From Otis tarda (taxonomy: Eukaryota; Chordata; Aves; Otidiformes; Otididae): DNA of 64,000 nt. Location: positions 145,527,053 through 145,591,052 of the forward strand of contig CM048552.1 in the NCBI GenBank assembly GCA_026413225.1, written 5' to 3'. The first letter of the stretch is position 1; each line of letters starts with the position of its first letter. Position numbers and translations under genes: made by a program. Positions 23,101-37,203 of the stretch are shown here, one piece after another. The notes below the pieces were generated by a model that saw nothing but the letters and a program-made list of their open reading frames with translations, ran no database searches and was not told the origin of the DNA.

Positions 23101-26100
23101 CACTATAGAGGAACCCTTAGATAACTGATTCAGTCTCTCTCAGATCGCATCAGTTGAAAGGGTAATAACACTTGTGTGCATTCAATTGCAAAAGATGCTG
23201 GTAAAAGGGAGGCAACAATAAAGGATATAATTTCATCACATAGCAATAAACATGACAAATTAAGATCATGGCATGGGAATACAATTCTGGTTGTATTTCA
23301 CTGATCCCTCCAGCCATGGCTTTGTGGAGCTCAATAAAACAAGCCTCTTGAGCACCTCTAACAATGGTGGTCGTGGCTTTCCTCCAGAAACCACAGGTCT
23401 GGATCCTTGAACCGTGGAACAAAATTCCCTTCAATCCAACTCTTCTTCTTTTCCCCACACCCTTAAGTGGCTACTTTCATTCACCACGTATTTTAGTGAC
23501 AGTGCTATAGATAAATAGATTGCACAAATTGTTTGTGAACATTGAGTAAAAATGTCAAAGCCCTGTAGGGTCTCTCATAGGATCCTCTATTAGACACCAT
23601 ACCGCTTCAAGAAAAACTTAGGACTAAAACTTCATTTAATTCGCTTCTGCCCAGTAACAAGCAATACCTAGTGTTAGAAAAAAGCAAATTACATGACAGT
23701 ATGAATGGTTACTCACACTATGTTAATTCTAAAAATGGCCAACCTGCAAACATAAGCACTCTCAACTTACTTTCGCAGATAAAATCATAAGCAATTTCTC
23801 ACAAATTCATAAACTTGAGACCAAACTTGTCCCAGTTCCCTTCTGTTCCTCAGCTGAACTGCAGACTTCATAGGAAGGCAGCGAAAAAGAAGAATCCTCT
23901 CTAATTTCCCATTAGTCTTTCTTTCCAAAGTCCATTTATGGTCTAGTTTGCAAGTCTGCCTCACTGCGTATATACCGGCAGAACAGTGCTCACTTTTCCA
24001 TGCAACTTTTCTGTGTAAAATCACTGTCCCATAAAAGTATCAGTGTTTTTAACATTATGTTCTCACCAATGAGTTTACAAAGTTATGGGATAATAATTAG
24101 AAATCTTTCTTACGTAGGCAAAACCACAAAGGCCATTCTTCCCATTACTTACAACCTCCTCTTTAGCAAAATACAACTGAAAGTCATCCACTTATCTCAG
24201 AAACAGATAAAAACTTAATGAACTTTTCCACGCACCCATATTTGAGAGAGAGTTTGTAACAGAAAGACCTCATTCTAGCTAGCTCAGCTGCATGCATTTT
24301 TATGTCATGTACTCACATCCATAACACTCATGTTTAGTGACAGTAATACTCAGGATCCAATCCTTTTCATAAAATCCTCCATATCAACGTACAGAGCTCA
24401 AAAGAGCTCTTCTTGCAAGCTTTCCTGAAACAGAGGCACAGTATCATTTCTTTCACGTCCTTCTATGTGCATTAAAAGAATGAAAATTTACCATGTTGTT
24501 CCATGTGTCCTCAGGAGAAACCCTCCCAGTTGCCCAACAGAAGTTACATCAATGGCAGGGAAAAAAATAAATCTTTTGCTTTAAGTCCAGACCACTAGTG
24601 TCTATTTCTGAAATGAGATAGAAGAAAGCTTTCATAGCAGCTTGTATTTCAGGAATCTGGTGCTTAAAATACACTTATCTATCACACAGGAAACCTCATG
24701 AATTTACTGGCTTTTTAGTGCAATCTAGAATATTGCAGTGTCGACGTTTTGGGTCGTGGTTTTTTTTTTTTTAAGTCAGATTTGCTGCCCAAATAACCTG
24801 CAGAAACGGACATGCTCTGTTATTCACCTCTGCCTGTAGCAGCTCTGCCATCTGGCACTAGCAAGTATTTTTCTAGAACGTAAATCTGAATTAAGGATCA
24901 TGAACCCATTCCTTTTAAGCTGTGTCTCACCTGAGCACAGAAGGTCAATTTACAATCACGTGAGACATCAAACCTACCAATTCACTACCATTTATTTAAG
25001 CCTGCACAGCAAACTCAGAGGTACTCTGCTGCTGTAAAAGATGAAGCATGAACACTGAAATGAAAACTGAGCTAATCCCCGATTTCTGTGTCCTTATAAA
25101 ATACAAGGGGAACTCAGCACAGAAATAACATGTCATCATAATCCAGGCCATAACCTCATTTAACCCGAGCAAAATGAACTATACTCATCTTTATGCTGGC
25201 TCCAGCTCCAGAGCAAGGCAGAGGGACTACAGTCAGGACAGACTAGTCGAGTGGAATCTCAGATCCCGAAGGCAAGTGAAAGGACCATCATTGCTATATT
25301 CACAGTATAGGCTCCATCCTTAACTCTAAACCAGCACATGCTCAAGAGTACACAAAGGTTTCAACAGACAAAAACTGAGACTGTGACTCTTTCTGTGTGA
25401 TACAAAACTTCATGCAATGCAATGAGGTGGGAGCCCCTCTAACAGTTTGGGCTTTCCAGAGCAAATAGGATGTGTTCACTGTCTCCCTCTGTGCTCCCCT
25501 GCGTCTGCTGCTCCAGGATTAAGTGAAGAGCTTTTCAGGACACAGTATAAACAAAGATTTAATAGTTCTTTCCCTCTCCTCTCTAAAATCAAGCAACAAA
25601 TCTAATACAAACAAGACGACTTATTTAAAAAAAAAAAAAAAAAAGGGAAAAGGGACAAAGCAGATGCCCTCTAGATGTATACACATATACAAATAAAAGA
25701 CTCACAAAACAACTGATGTAAAAATTGTAATTTCTAAAAATTACACAAATAAAAAGATGAGTTCTCCAACAAAGATGATGGTTCAGTATTCAAACAGTGC
25801 TATTCATACTGCTCACATGCAAGGATTTTATTCCAATATAACTCCAGTTTCTAGGGACTTATTTCTAACATGTCAAAAAAAAGAAACAAAAACTTGTAAA
25901 AAAAACCCAACTCTAACTTTTTCCCCTCTCTCCTTTTCAAATTTAGAGTTCAAAACAGAAATCCTGTGCAGCTCTGCGACACAAGGACGTACCACATAAA
26001 CACCAATAAACTGCTGCTTTCTAATACACTGCAGTCCTCTTTCAGAAAGTCTAATGTCAAATAACAAATCAGCACAGAAAATATGTCAACCATTTTTTTT

Positions 26101-28690
26101 GCGAAAAAAAAATCATTACTCAGTGCATCAATCATCTTCTGCTCTGTGTAAAACTCAGCATCTGACACAGCAGTGCTCCAGTTTGGGCTGATCATTAGGT
26201 AAAACTGTAATAAAATAAAAAAATCACCCATATTAAAGATGATTCACGTAAATTCATTTCAATAGTAAGACTGGATTTCCCTTAAGTTCTTTCACCAGTC
26301 ATTTAGCAAGGCTGGCTAAAAGTCATTGCTGATGTAGCTTTTATGTAAAACAAGAGAGTAGATGCTTCCTTCCACTGAAGGTCTCAGAGCTTCAAGAATT
26401 TTGGACAAATGCTTCATTTTCTCCATGTCCCTCATTTCCCCACTTACTACCCACAGCAACAGCTGTGTTTCCTGCAGAGTCATTTCCCTCTGCCACGGCA
26501 GGGAGAGGTAGAACAGCATGCACAAGGACGATGTCACTGCCCGTTTGAAACCTGCTCAAAGACCGAGGAAGCAGAACACATAAGAGATCAGAGCTAATCC
26601 AGCAGCATCGCTTCCCACATGCAAGGAAAGCAGATGAAGGGCTCAGAATAACACAGTTAGGGCATGGTCCCAAAGGAAACTACGGAAAGAAGCAGCAGGT
26701 TTTATGAAGGAAGAAATAAAAGGAGAGCCAAACGCCCCACCTGTTGTTTGCAACACAAGCGGCGCAGGAGCAGAAGGGAGGAGCCAAATTACATGAGCTT
26801 TGCAGCTTTGCACCATTTAAGGCTTGCCTAGGTGGAAAACCTACCAAGGGGAGAGAATCCTTAAACAGGTTACAGTACAGTAGCTGAAGCGAGAATCAAA
26901 AAAGAGGGCTTAAATTTCAGCAAAAAGTCCACAAAAGCTTCATCAAGGGCAGAGATAACAATATATGGCTCTGAAGTAATGCAGAGACAAGAAAACCAGC
27001 TGTGCAAGCACCGGTGATCTCCCATAGGTTAGGAACAGGAGGGGAGAACAGTGAGCTGGGATCTTCTGCTTGGGTTCACTGGAGATAACTAACCTTTACT
27101 ACAGAAAAGAAAGGCCACAGAGATCAAGCACTCTCCCACTTCAAGTCCTGCCCAAAGTACAGGTGAAACGGTTCCAACAGCTTCTGCAATTTGCTGCCCT
27201 TGCAGTCTGACACAAAGCCAACATAAAGCAACAAAACTTAACTTTCAGGGTGCCTAGAGGGCAGACTTTGACAAGCCCTATTATACTTAGTACAAAATCC
27301 CTGCACAGAAGGATCAAATGCAACTGCTTCCTCTGCATTTAACACAAAGTTATGATCACTTCCCTGCACAAATCTCTCCTACCTTGGATACTGACATTTT
27401 AGCTGTGACTTGCTAATATATCCAAAAGAAGGTATGTAATTATCAAGATAGTATCACAACAAATCACCACTAAAACTGCTTTAGTTCTTCCCAGCAGCTT
27501 TCCAACTCACGTAAAGCAAACTGTCTAGCTATCTTGCAAGGCTGGGCTTTTTGTTCTTTTTTTCAGCTGATGCACTTTTTTTACTTAGCAGCATTCCAGC
27601 AGTAGACAGAGGGAGATAGTAGGCAGCACAGGAACGAGATCAATCAGAGGGAATTCTCTCTGGTGGTCAGCACTTCCACAAAGAATTTATGGACAAGTAG
27701 GATGAAGAGGCTGTCTTTAGGGTTGTGTTGACTCAGGGGCTGCCATTCTGGTTTTTAGATGTTAAACACAGTCTTGAAATCTCTTTTCAAAATGTTAACT
27801 GTTAATTATTTAACTGTGCCCACAATGCATTAATAAAGAAATCATGTAAACTCTGTTCTGGTTGGACATAATACAGAATTAATACTCTAAATACTTAAAG
27901 GCAAACATGAAGGCAAACACAATTCTGACACAATCTCAGAAAACAATAATTCAGATACAAATCAGTGGAAAAATTAAGACTGTAAACTAAAAAAAATTAA
28001 GACTATTTGGACTTGTTTGGATTTGAGAGGGGAAGGAAAGACTGTCATGTGCCAGACCTTTTTTAGTCAGCAGTCCTAAAACCAACCCTAACATTGTTTA
28101 AACTAGCTTGCATTTATAATGCTGTGGTATGAGAAGTATTGTATATCAGAAACATAAATCACAAAAATTAGTCCCCAAAATTTTGCTCTGGGAGATGGGC
28201 GCCCATGAGTGACGCTGCTTTAAAAGCTTCTCTCTACAGTTTTCTAAGTTGGATGCCACAAGAAGTGTAGAGATACTACAAATGCACTAACAAACCTCAC
28301 TTGCCATTTTATTAAGAAACCAAATCTTTTTTAAAAAAGGAAGTAACACCGAATCTAGTTAATTCATAGCAAAGAAAACACCGTGCATCAGTGAATGCTA
28401 TAAATTAGCAAACAGAAGACGACCCTAAAGCATGCTGTCATTTTCAAATGACCTTACTACAGCATCATATTTCTTTAAGAGGAGAAGACAGTGGTCATTT
28501 TAATGTAAATTCTACAAGGAAATCACTGATAGTTTCAAGTAGCTGAAAGTAAGCTAGTAAATGATTGAGTTTTGAAAACATCCTCATTTTCTCATTCTGA
28601 AAGTAATATACAGAAGTGACCAGGCTCTCATGTTACTAAGAGCAGCTGCCAATCTCAGTATAAGATGCACTTGAAAAGGACACTGCCTTG

Positions 28691-28770
28691 CAAATCCAAA
28701 AGAAACGGGGAGAAAAAAGAAGAAAGAAAAAAAAGAAAAGGAAAGGAAAGAAAAAAAGAAATGAAGATGA
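28691..28770. repeat. Polypurine (GA-rich) tract
   Basis: About 80 bases are almost purely A and G on the plus strand, with GAAA and GGAAA units and no clean period. Such tracts can adopt triplex structure and often derive from slippage. Confidence 0.85.
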
Positions 28771-29656
28771 ATTAGTTATTGCAGTTCGAAAACAGAGTCC
28801 CTAGCTTAGAAAATCTCTTGTGCGGGGTACAGCAAAGGCTCAAGACTCAGTGGATTCCACATGAGGATAATTAGCAATACCAGTGGAAACTATATGAAAA
28901 TTCGAGCACCAGAGTGAATAAAATAGCTGTAAAGCCACTACAAAAAAACAGTTTTACCCACTCTGCCTATGTCAACGCTAACTAGAATATGTCCCACTTT
29001 TTGCATATAACCAATTGTCAGAATAGGACATATATACACACACATGGACTTTTAGTGGCACAGAATGAAAAGCACCCCAATATCTGGAAGCATCATTTAA
29101 AGTATTTAAAGAAACTGTTTACATCCAGGCACTGCACGAATCACAGCATGTGCACACTCCCAGCCCAAACGCTGAGGGGAAAACAACACCATGATTCTAA
29201 AGGTAAACAATCATTTTGTTATTTCTAATGCCACTGGTTTTTACTCTATTAACACAGAAATTCTGAAGTCAGTAAATTTAGTTTTAAGCAAGAACTACAG
29301 AACTGCAGCTCTCTCCAAAGAAGAGGGCTGCTTAAAAACTAGTTGTTTTCCTTGCCCTACCGTCTAGCAGCACTGTTTCTTCGAAAGAGGTCTCCTGTCC
29401 TTAATATGGCTGCCATGCCTTACATAACATCAATGAATGAGAATATAGTTATTTTGTTTCCTAGGACGTGCACTGCCCATTAGCCATATGATTCTCCATA
29501 TGGCACTGCAAACAGCAGAGACAAAGCTTTGCAGTAATGCAGCTTCAGAGATCAGCATCCTCCGAGAATAAGCAGCAGAAAACAACTCAGCCTTCACAAG
29601 CTCTAAATTCCCCTTCATAGCTTTCTCTAGTAAATAACAGGCATTCTTACCTTACG

Positions 29657-29676
29657 AAAACAATAATAATAATAAG
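29657..29676. repeat. (AAT)n trinucleotide repeat
   Basis: A short AAT run, ACAATAATAATAATAAG, is present. It lies about 170 bases left of the paired AP-1 motif. Confidence 0.85.
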
Positions 29677-29830
29677 GGTGCTCAGTAGGGCCTCCTCTGT
29701 TTCATCTGTGCTCGTAAAAAACAATCTTGGCGCAACTGTCTGCTGCAGCAGGTAATCAATAATATAACCTGCTTCTTCCGTTGCCAGAGCTGCTCCATCT
29801 GAACGCTAGCTAACGTGAACACTGTCAGTG

Positions 29831-29955
29831 TGAGTCATATCAGTGACTCAGAGCAGATGCAGAGCTGCAGGAGGAGTTTAAGTTTCAAGGCTTCCTCTGG
29901 CTCGCTCGCTCCTGCTCTCTGTCGCACAGGCACGAAGGCACTCGCTGCCCGTGTG
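29831..29955 (+). promoter_or_regulatory. Paired AP-1 motifs followed by a small CpG cluster
   Basis: TGAGTCA (29831-29837) and TGACTCA (29844-29850) are both perfect AP-1/TRE heptamers, six bases apart. From 29901 to 29955 there are six CpGs in a CT-rich stretch, CTCGCTCGCTCCTGCTCTCT, of the kind found in 5' untranslated leaders. This arrangement could be an inducible enhancer or a minor promoter. No TATA box and no following coding exon is clear, so orientation and activity are inferred. The sequences further right show nothing I recognise. Confidence 0.3.
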
Positions 29956-32900
29956 TCTGTATACATCCACAGACTGCCTCAGCTTTTTCTTTCAGCAGCA
30001 AGTTTGATTTAATCCTCTACATCATCTTGTTTGGTTGGTTGGTTTTTTTCCGAGAATGGCAATTCTGGTTCTTTCTTCACTGTAAATATATGTATTTTGA
30101 ATACAAAAGCTTGCTCTGCAAGCCAGGTCAATACTCTGGTATGCCAGGCAGCGCACTACTACAGCGTATCTGTGGGCTCACACCTACCATCAAGACTAGG
30201 GGAAAAACTCAAATATCCCAGGAAAGAGTCTAAAACAAAAGCAGTGAGTTAGGGCAATATCCATTTATTCATCACAAGCTTACAGCAAAGTGCCTCTGAT
30301 TTCTTTCAGTGCTCTGGGCAGGACAAATTTGATCTCAAATGCAGTGAGATAAAAGAACTGTAGGAAGGACTACAGGATGTACATGAGCAAAAATCCTGTA
30401 TGCCTTACTTAAGCTTAGCAAGGAGAAGTGCCTACAGAAAAAGAGCATAGCTGCATTATAGAGAGAGGCAGCACATTTGAGTTTAGGGCTGAACTCTGGC
30501 AGCCTCCCCCACAGCTATCCATCTCACTCGGCATTGATCCCCACAGTCAAAGAAGCGATTTGATCACCTCTTTATTTCCCAGGCCTGCCAGACTCCCCAC
30601 CGCGTACAACCGAGAACAGGCATCATGAAGCCAAAGTTAGACACTTAGTGCTACACAGTGTTGATATGCACTGCTGTACTGATTATATTTTATTTCTGAA
30701 AGGCACATTATACTAAGCAGTTGCAATATTGAGCAAATCCAGCCTTCAAAAGGGCAGATGAAGCCCTCTACTACTGAGCCAGCAAGCCAACCACATGGTA
30801 ACAAATTATGTTGGGATGAATCAAGAAAGCATCATCAAAAGAAGCTGCTGGCCCACGGAACAATGCTATTAAAATGTGTAGACCTGCTTAACAGCCATTC
30901 ATATAAACATCCCAGATAGTTTGGGAAAAAGGCACTTGGTTTATGTCAAAGCATTTACAGCAGAATATCTTTCCTCATACTTAGCAAATGTCCACCTGGC
31001 TACCACCCAAATAAACAGATTTGCATTGAGATTTCTCACGGAAAAGCTAATATCAAAGCATGACTTTCACAGCTCTGTGGGTTTTTGTCTTTTTAAAGAA
31101 TTCCTTCTTTTGCAAAGCCCAATCAAATGAAAAGCAAGCTCACCCATCCAATCCAAGTATGTGCATGGCACTGTTCAGTACTGTATCTGGTTGTTATTAA
31201 AGCCACCAAACGAACTTCATACTATGGATGGCGAATGGCGAATGCTTACTTTCTCCATGTATCTCAAAGCAGCCAAGAATAGTGTCTTGGCAGGGATCAA
31301 GAGATGAGAAGGAATCAAGCTGAGCAAAACAATCTTTGAAGCATGGCCATGGAGAGAACATAAACAAGGGGGATAAAGAATAGCTGGTGTCTATGAAGAT
31401 ACGCTGAACTAAACTCCCCAAAACCACTAGTATTCTATCACTTGGGACATCTGTTGAATCCCATCCTTTCCCCCAGTTTACTAATGACAGTGAATCTTTG
31501 CTCCTATCAAGCTTTCAAGGCTTTGCTTTTGTGTCTTAAGTGGCTGAATAGGCAAAAGAATGCTAAAATCCACAGTATGTCTGAGGGGGGGAAAAAAAGA
31601 ACAGCAAAAAATCAAACCAAGACCCATGAGATATTAAATGGGAAAACTCATAGCAAGGCCACAGTTCAAATGGCATCTGTGACACACACAGACAAGAAGA
31701 CAAAACTGGAAGGTACTTAAAATGTCTAGGGTTTTGGTTTTTGGTTGGTTTTTTCTTTTGTGGGGGAGGGGTGGTTTTCATTTGTCTCGTTTTAAATGTA
31801 TGGCATGCAACTGTATATTTACATTCAATTTTGTGCTGCTGTCCACCTAAAAGCATAGATTTGTATCAAAGGTGACTCAAACAAAAGAGCTATTAAAGAC
31901 CTCAAAGAGATAAAACACACCAAGATTGAGCATGCACTGTGTAAAACGCACATACTTGCCTCAGCTGCAAATGACCTCATCTACAAATCAGAAGCAGTCA
32001 AGCTGTTGTAGGCAGCAGTTCTGTGTTGCCTAATTTGTCAGTCTCCTTTGCTGGACCTTCTGCAGTAGAAAAGATTTGGATCCTGGGTCTAAAAGTGGGA
32101 AAATCTGTAGCTTCTTATCCCAGCAAAGGTAAAATCCCCAGAATTTACATTGATGTGGATGAAATCTTGAACAAGAATTTAAACACTGCTGCATGATTTT
32201 GCATTAAAAGGCAGTGTAGACTATTACACACTCTTTAAGGACCAGAGATAATAGTTTTTCCTTTTTCTCCATTAGGAAACAAGCAAGCAAAGGCTTTTCT
32301 ACAGCACCTATTCAACATGGTACTCCAGAACATGCTAGGCTAAAGCATCCTGTTCCTCCTCATCATCTCGCTGTCTCTGGGAATTTGCTTGTTTGGGATT
32401 TCTTTTTTTTTAAAGTCATCATTATGCCAACAATGGTGGAAATGCTTTCCCACAGCCTCTTCAGATTCTATATTAACCTGCTTTCTCATGAAAGCGAAGC
32501 CTATAGTTGGATTGTCCTTACTGAGAACACCAACCTCTACTCCTGCTCTTGAGTCTTTTTTCTTCTTAGCTATATTGTCCCAAGGGAAAAAAAAAAAAAA
32601 AAGACACGCATTAGTTTTCTTCAAGGACAGAGCTGGCTCCCAATGCAATAGAGTAACAGAAGCAGACTGAGGACCACTGCCAGTATTCACAGTGATGCCT
32701 CCACTCCTCCTTCCTCCCTCACCCTCCTAGCCTTGGAGTCATCTTTGAATCAGCTGCACACTCTCCTCCATCTTAACATTTTGTAGCCTTGGTTTTTTGA
32801 GTCCTGTGGAAAGGTGGGAGCTCAGAGACATTAATTTTTGAGGAGCACTGTCACATGTTTTCTAGATGAAAATCAGAGCATACTTTCTGTACAGGCTCAT

Positions 32901-33045
32901 GCTCCTTTTATCTTTGCCATGGGCATTATAATACCTTCCAAAGGCCCTCACCAGTGAGCAGCCACACATGGAGGTGAGCACTATGCACACACCCACAGTA
33001 GAAAAGACCCACTGCAGAAGGAGCACATATTTTGAAGAGACATAC

Positions 33046-33097
33046 AAGCAAAATGTTGAGAAGGGAAACAAAAGCAAAACGCTGAGAAGGGAAATAG
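33046..33097. repeat. 26-bp tandem duplication, two copies
   Basis: AAGCAAAATGTTGAGAAGGG begins the first copy and AAGCAAAACGCTGAGAAGGG begins the second, exactly 26 bases later. The copies differ at a few positions, so the duplication is not brand new. A length that is not a multiple of three argues weakly against a coding context. Confidence 0.88.
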
Positions 33098-34320
33098 CTT
33101 TGCATCATCTTACAAAACACAGCTAAGTGACCTGACGAAGGTTGCTCCACATGTCCACAGCAAAGCCAAATGCAGAAAGATTTCAGTGATAGCAGAATAG
33201 ATTTCAGTGTCTTGCTCACTAGATCACCAGACTTCCCTTTCGGTGCATCTCAGCAGTAGGTTCATTTCTTTCAGCTAATTACCTTTCGTGGGTATTTTGA
33301 TATGCTATGACAAAAGCACTGCTTGCTTCTCAGGCAAATTAAAACTCCTGCTGGGAAAAGCATCAGCATCAGAACCTTTATCCTGCACAGGCAATGAACA
33401 GAGGAAGCCACACATGAAAGCAGAGCTTTAGTGATTCAGTACGGGAGGAGGGAAGAGGATGATGCACTTATTCATCACATTTATCTCAAGGCTTCCGAGA
33501 ATAAATAACAGGACACAGTATAGCGGTTGAACTTTTTACCATCACTGCATCATCCACCAATGTCTCAGTAGCATCTTAAATTCATCTCTACAAAAGCAGT
33601 TAGCAAAGCAACCCGCAACAGGCTGTGGGTAATCGATTCCACCATATCACACAAGTACCTCTCTTCACTGAGATCACCTCCCCAAGTTAGTGCTACAATT
33701 ATGACCCAAGTAAAAGACATTTTTTATTTCTCTTGTAACAATTTAAAGCTACTTACTCTGCACTGGAAAGAGACAAAGTTACAAGCTGCCTGTAACATCC
33801 TGCATGCAGATTTCGGAGGGAAGTACTTCTGCACACTGAGTGCAAATGCGCAAGACAACCCAAATGCCCATTTCCTCTTTACAGTCTGTTCTCAGCAGAT
33901 GAAACGAGACTCCAAGAGAGTAAGACCTGAGAAATCAGCCAAAACAAGGCAAGAAAAATACATCTCATAACAACAAAGATGTACCGACCAGATGAGAGAC
34001 TAGTTTATAGGGACTGCTGTGGCTCCTGCATATACAGACACCGATGTATCTGCTGCATGTGAAGGCTTCCTTGGATAAGAAGGGCTCCCCAGATTGCACT
34101 TGCTGTCAGCGTGGTGTCAGCTGATCTTTTGGCAGCTGGCCTGCTCATATCTATCCACTTCTGTTCTCTTTTTCTCTTTAATGCCAACATCTGTCCATGT
34201 TTTGCATTGACAGAAAAGGTCAGCAAGACCCTAATGACACATTAAACCTGATAATCAAGTGATGCACCATTTGCCATTACCATGTGCCCAATCTCATTCT
34301 CCTTGTATTCAGAGCTCTCC

Positions 34321-34345
34321 TTTTTTTTTCCTAAAAAAAAAAAAA
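34321..34345. repeat. Poly(T)/poly(A) foldback
   Basis: Nine or more T residues, then CCT, then thirteen A residues form a short inverted repeat able to fold into a hairpin. It is probably low-complexity sequence. Confidence 0.8.
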
Positions 34346-35188
34346 CCTATATACAGTGCAGGTGTGGAAGTATCTGTAATCTCAATTTTTCCATGCATGC
34401 CTTATAGATCCCTTTGGATACCACAGAAATCATGTCAGAAAACACCTGGTCTCTCCAGGCTTCCAAGAACATTATAACTTGCTCTATCAACATAGACACA
34501 ACTTTCTGATTCCAATCAATCTTTATTTTTCCCTACAATGTACAACTACCTCTCTGTTTCAGACCAGTGTGCTCCATTTTCTGCACACATACAATAATTT
34601 CAATTGAATATTGATCTGTGAAACCTAACAAAAGAGACACACAAACCCAGGCATAAACTCATTTTGAGGCTTGCATACGATACTGTGTGACTTAAACATC
34701 ATGGCTCCTTGCATTGTTCAACTGAATGCTATACTCTGGTGGGAACTGTCTACATCCACTCATTTTGCTCATTCAACAGACTCTATACATTTTCTAAGTG
34801 AAGTTTTTCCTGTTGTCTTCACAATGTAAGACTTGCAGATCTCATGCTGGTCTTTGTGACCTATGACTGGAAGGTGCTTCCAATGCCTCAGAAAGAACAA
34901 TTGTCAATGCTGGAGAAAGTCAATGCAAAGTCTTATTGTTTACTCTGTACCATCTGCTGCACTGGGTAAACTAATAAAAAACCTAGTAAAACTGAATGTA
35001 AAGCTCGACAATTTTGACAACTATTCTGCAGCATTTCTTACACAATGTACTCCTCCTCATCTGCATGAAGAAAGAGCAGCTGTAATCCAAGATTTATACG
35101 TTTGCACAACAGATTTCTAACGCTTCGTCTTGTCTTCTCAACTCATCTGTACTCCTTTGCAAGTTAGCCAGCCCCTATTTTTAGCAGG

Positions 35189-35290
35189 GAAATCATAGAA
35201 TCTTTGAGGTTTGAAAAGACCTCCAAGATCATCAAGTTCAGCCATCAACCTAACACCACCATGCCTACCAAATGTTCTGGTATGTTCCTC
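35189..35290 (-). mobile_element. Short CR1 LINE 3' fragment, antisense
   Basis: AATCATAGAATCTTTGAGGT, then AAAAGACCTCCAAGATCATC and a CCATCAACCTAACACCACCA-like block match the antisense 3' terminus of the CR1 group that carries a 'guttcagccatcaacc' type tail. Only about 100 bases are recognisable. The subfamily differs from the copies at 1.3 and 44.6 kb. The right border fades out. Confidence 0.85.
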
Positions 35291-37047
35291 ATTAGAAAGG
35301 TCACGACAAGGAACTGCCTACCTAGACACATTTAAGGGCCTAGTTCTCTTACTCCTATTCTTGGCTTTCTTTGCCTTTGCCATGCAAAAACAAAAAGTCC
35401 AGTTGTTAGCATAGCGTAACATAGCACTTCACAAAAAGCTAAGAGGGTCCCCAAATGTATGTTGACCAGTAACAGATCTAATAAAAGAAAAGCCATGGTG
35501 GAACCATTTTTTCTTCTTTCTCTCTCAAAATTCTTTACTTCTTCTTTCAAAACAAATTACATAACAATCCAATCAGAAAGAGATATCTGCAAGCTCATAA
35601 ATTTTATGTCACTATGTGTGAATCCACCCTTTATATGTTGTGCACTGTAAATTATTCCCCAGATTAATGCCACCAAAATTCAACAGAACCATTCAAAGAT
35701 TATGGTACTGTACATGTTGGATTGTGTATCAGAACCCACACCAGCAGGAGTCCAGGAGCTTATTAAAAATTTTGATAATGGAAGTGTTTCTTTCAGGATT
35801 GATCTAAATTTTGACATTCAGAATTTAATTGACTTCGGATCATTTGGGAATTTTCCCTAAAAATAGGCCATGAAAAAAGCTCACAAAAAGTAGCATCTCT
35901 GTGTCTTTAATCTGGTTTCAGAAAATCTTAATGTCTTATACTCTGAACAGTCAACTACAAACCAGCAAACCTACACATATAACAAAAGAAGGCAAAAAAA
36001 TAAAAAAAAAAAAGAATACATTCAGAATCTCCTTATTAAAGAAACCATTTTCTTTTTCTTCAGGTACATAAAAACACATTTGTTGGCACTTTCACCAGTT
36101 ATGACATATTTTTCCACAAATCTATTGGAAGATCAAGAGGTAGATCAGAACTGTGAGTAGTTGCTTTGGGTTTTTTTTAACCAGTTTCATTTGTGTATGT
36201 GTAATCCAGAAGTATGCATTAATACATTGCTATATATATTTCTGGATTAGTTTCACTTCCTAGTATGGTAAAAGGTCTCATTGCACGGGATGTCTTAGCA
36301 ACTAAAGGGAGACCAGATACTACAGATGTTTGCATCACATAGTGTTTTGTGAAAAGACTTTGAGTCCCTGAATTTAAAGGGAATTAGAGTGGGCAGATAA
36401 TAATTGAAGACATTGCATCATTTGATTACCAGGTTTAATGCATTACTGCAGTCTCACTGACCTTCTCTAACAATGTTTGTGCGTCTGTATTAAGGAAGCA
36501 TGATTAGTATTAAAGAATTATGATTAAATGGAAAACATTGGAAACTGTGCTACTTCTACTTCAAGGTAATTTTTTGACATCTATATCCTATGATACTGAA
36601 AAGCCACCATCCACTCAGTTCCTCATCAAATGTATGGCATACATTCATTTAGTTGTTGAACAGATCCACCTAAGTCACCAAACAATTCCAGCTATGCAGA
36701 AAAGTGATGTGCATAGCTCCACATACAACCTTTTGTTTATAGTTCAGTTCCACCAGCCTAAACTGGTAAGATTACTTTTCCATTATAAAGGCAGTAAAAC
36801 ATATATTTTCTATTACTCCGCCCCCTCGTCCCTACTTCCACCTTCTTCTAATTCTGTCTATGACGTACTTCAGCTGTCTGGAATTGATGGCTACTCCTGC
36901 ACTTGCCTGATGAGGTTTGCAGCAATTACAGGTCCTGCTGCCCTGCACCACTGGGAGCTTCAGCTGCCCTTTCCAGCCTCACCTGGGCCACAGACCCAAG
37001 GTTTCCTTGACATGGAGATAGGTTTGGTGAAAAGCTCGAGTCTGTTG

Positions 37048-37065
37048 GCACGTGTTTTGCACGTG
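37048..37065. promoter_or_regulatory. Two E-boxes (GCACGTG twice) five bases apart
   Basis: GCACGTGTTTTGCACGTG contains two perfect CACGTG E-boxes in direct repeat with a five-base spacer. CACGTG binds bHLH factors such as the MYC/MAX, USF and CLOCK/BMAL1 groups, and closely spaced pairs are typical of functional sites. Circadian tandem E-boxes usually use six- or seven-base spacers, so the class is uncertain. Confidence 0.35.
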
Positions 37066-37203
37066 AGACAGAGTCAAGATGGAGACAAAGTATGCACCCG
37101 GAGATCTGGGAAACAACAGGTCACGTTGTCCTCATTACCTATTCTCCAGATCACCTCACAGGTAGTGTGAGGTGAGCTTGTCAGTTTGGATTGTGATTTT
37201 TTT

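Larger units (their letters stand above)
17351..29820. other. Unique non-coding sequence
   Basis: Unique AT-rich sequence with A-tracts at 20050-20068, 20093-20107 and 25627-25644, and a polypurine tract at 28691-28770. The minus-strand block at 18904-19192 is open and CpG-richer and is treated as a finding. No gene, RNA gene or interspersed repeat was recognised in the rest. Confidence 0.45.
29956..35188. other. Unique non-coding sequence
   Basis: Unique AT-rich sequence with a GGTTGG/T-rich low-complexity run at about 31730-31780, an A-tract at 32585-32602, a 26-base tandem duplication at 33046-33097 and a poly(T)/poly(A) foldback at 34321-34345. No gene or interspersed repeat was recognised. 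Confidence 0.45.
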
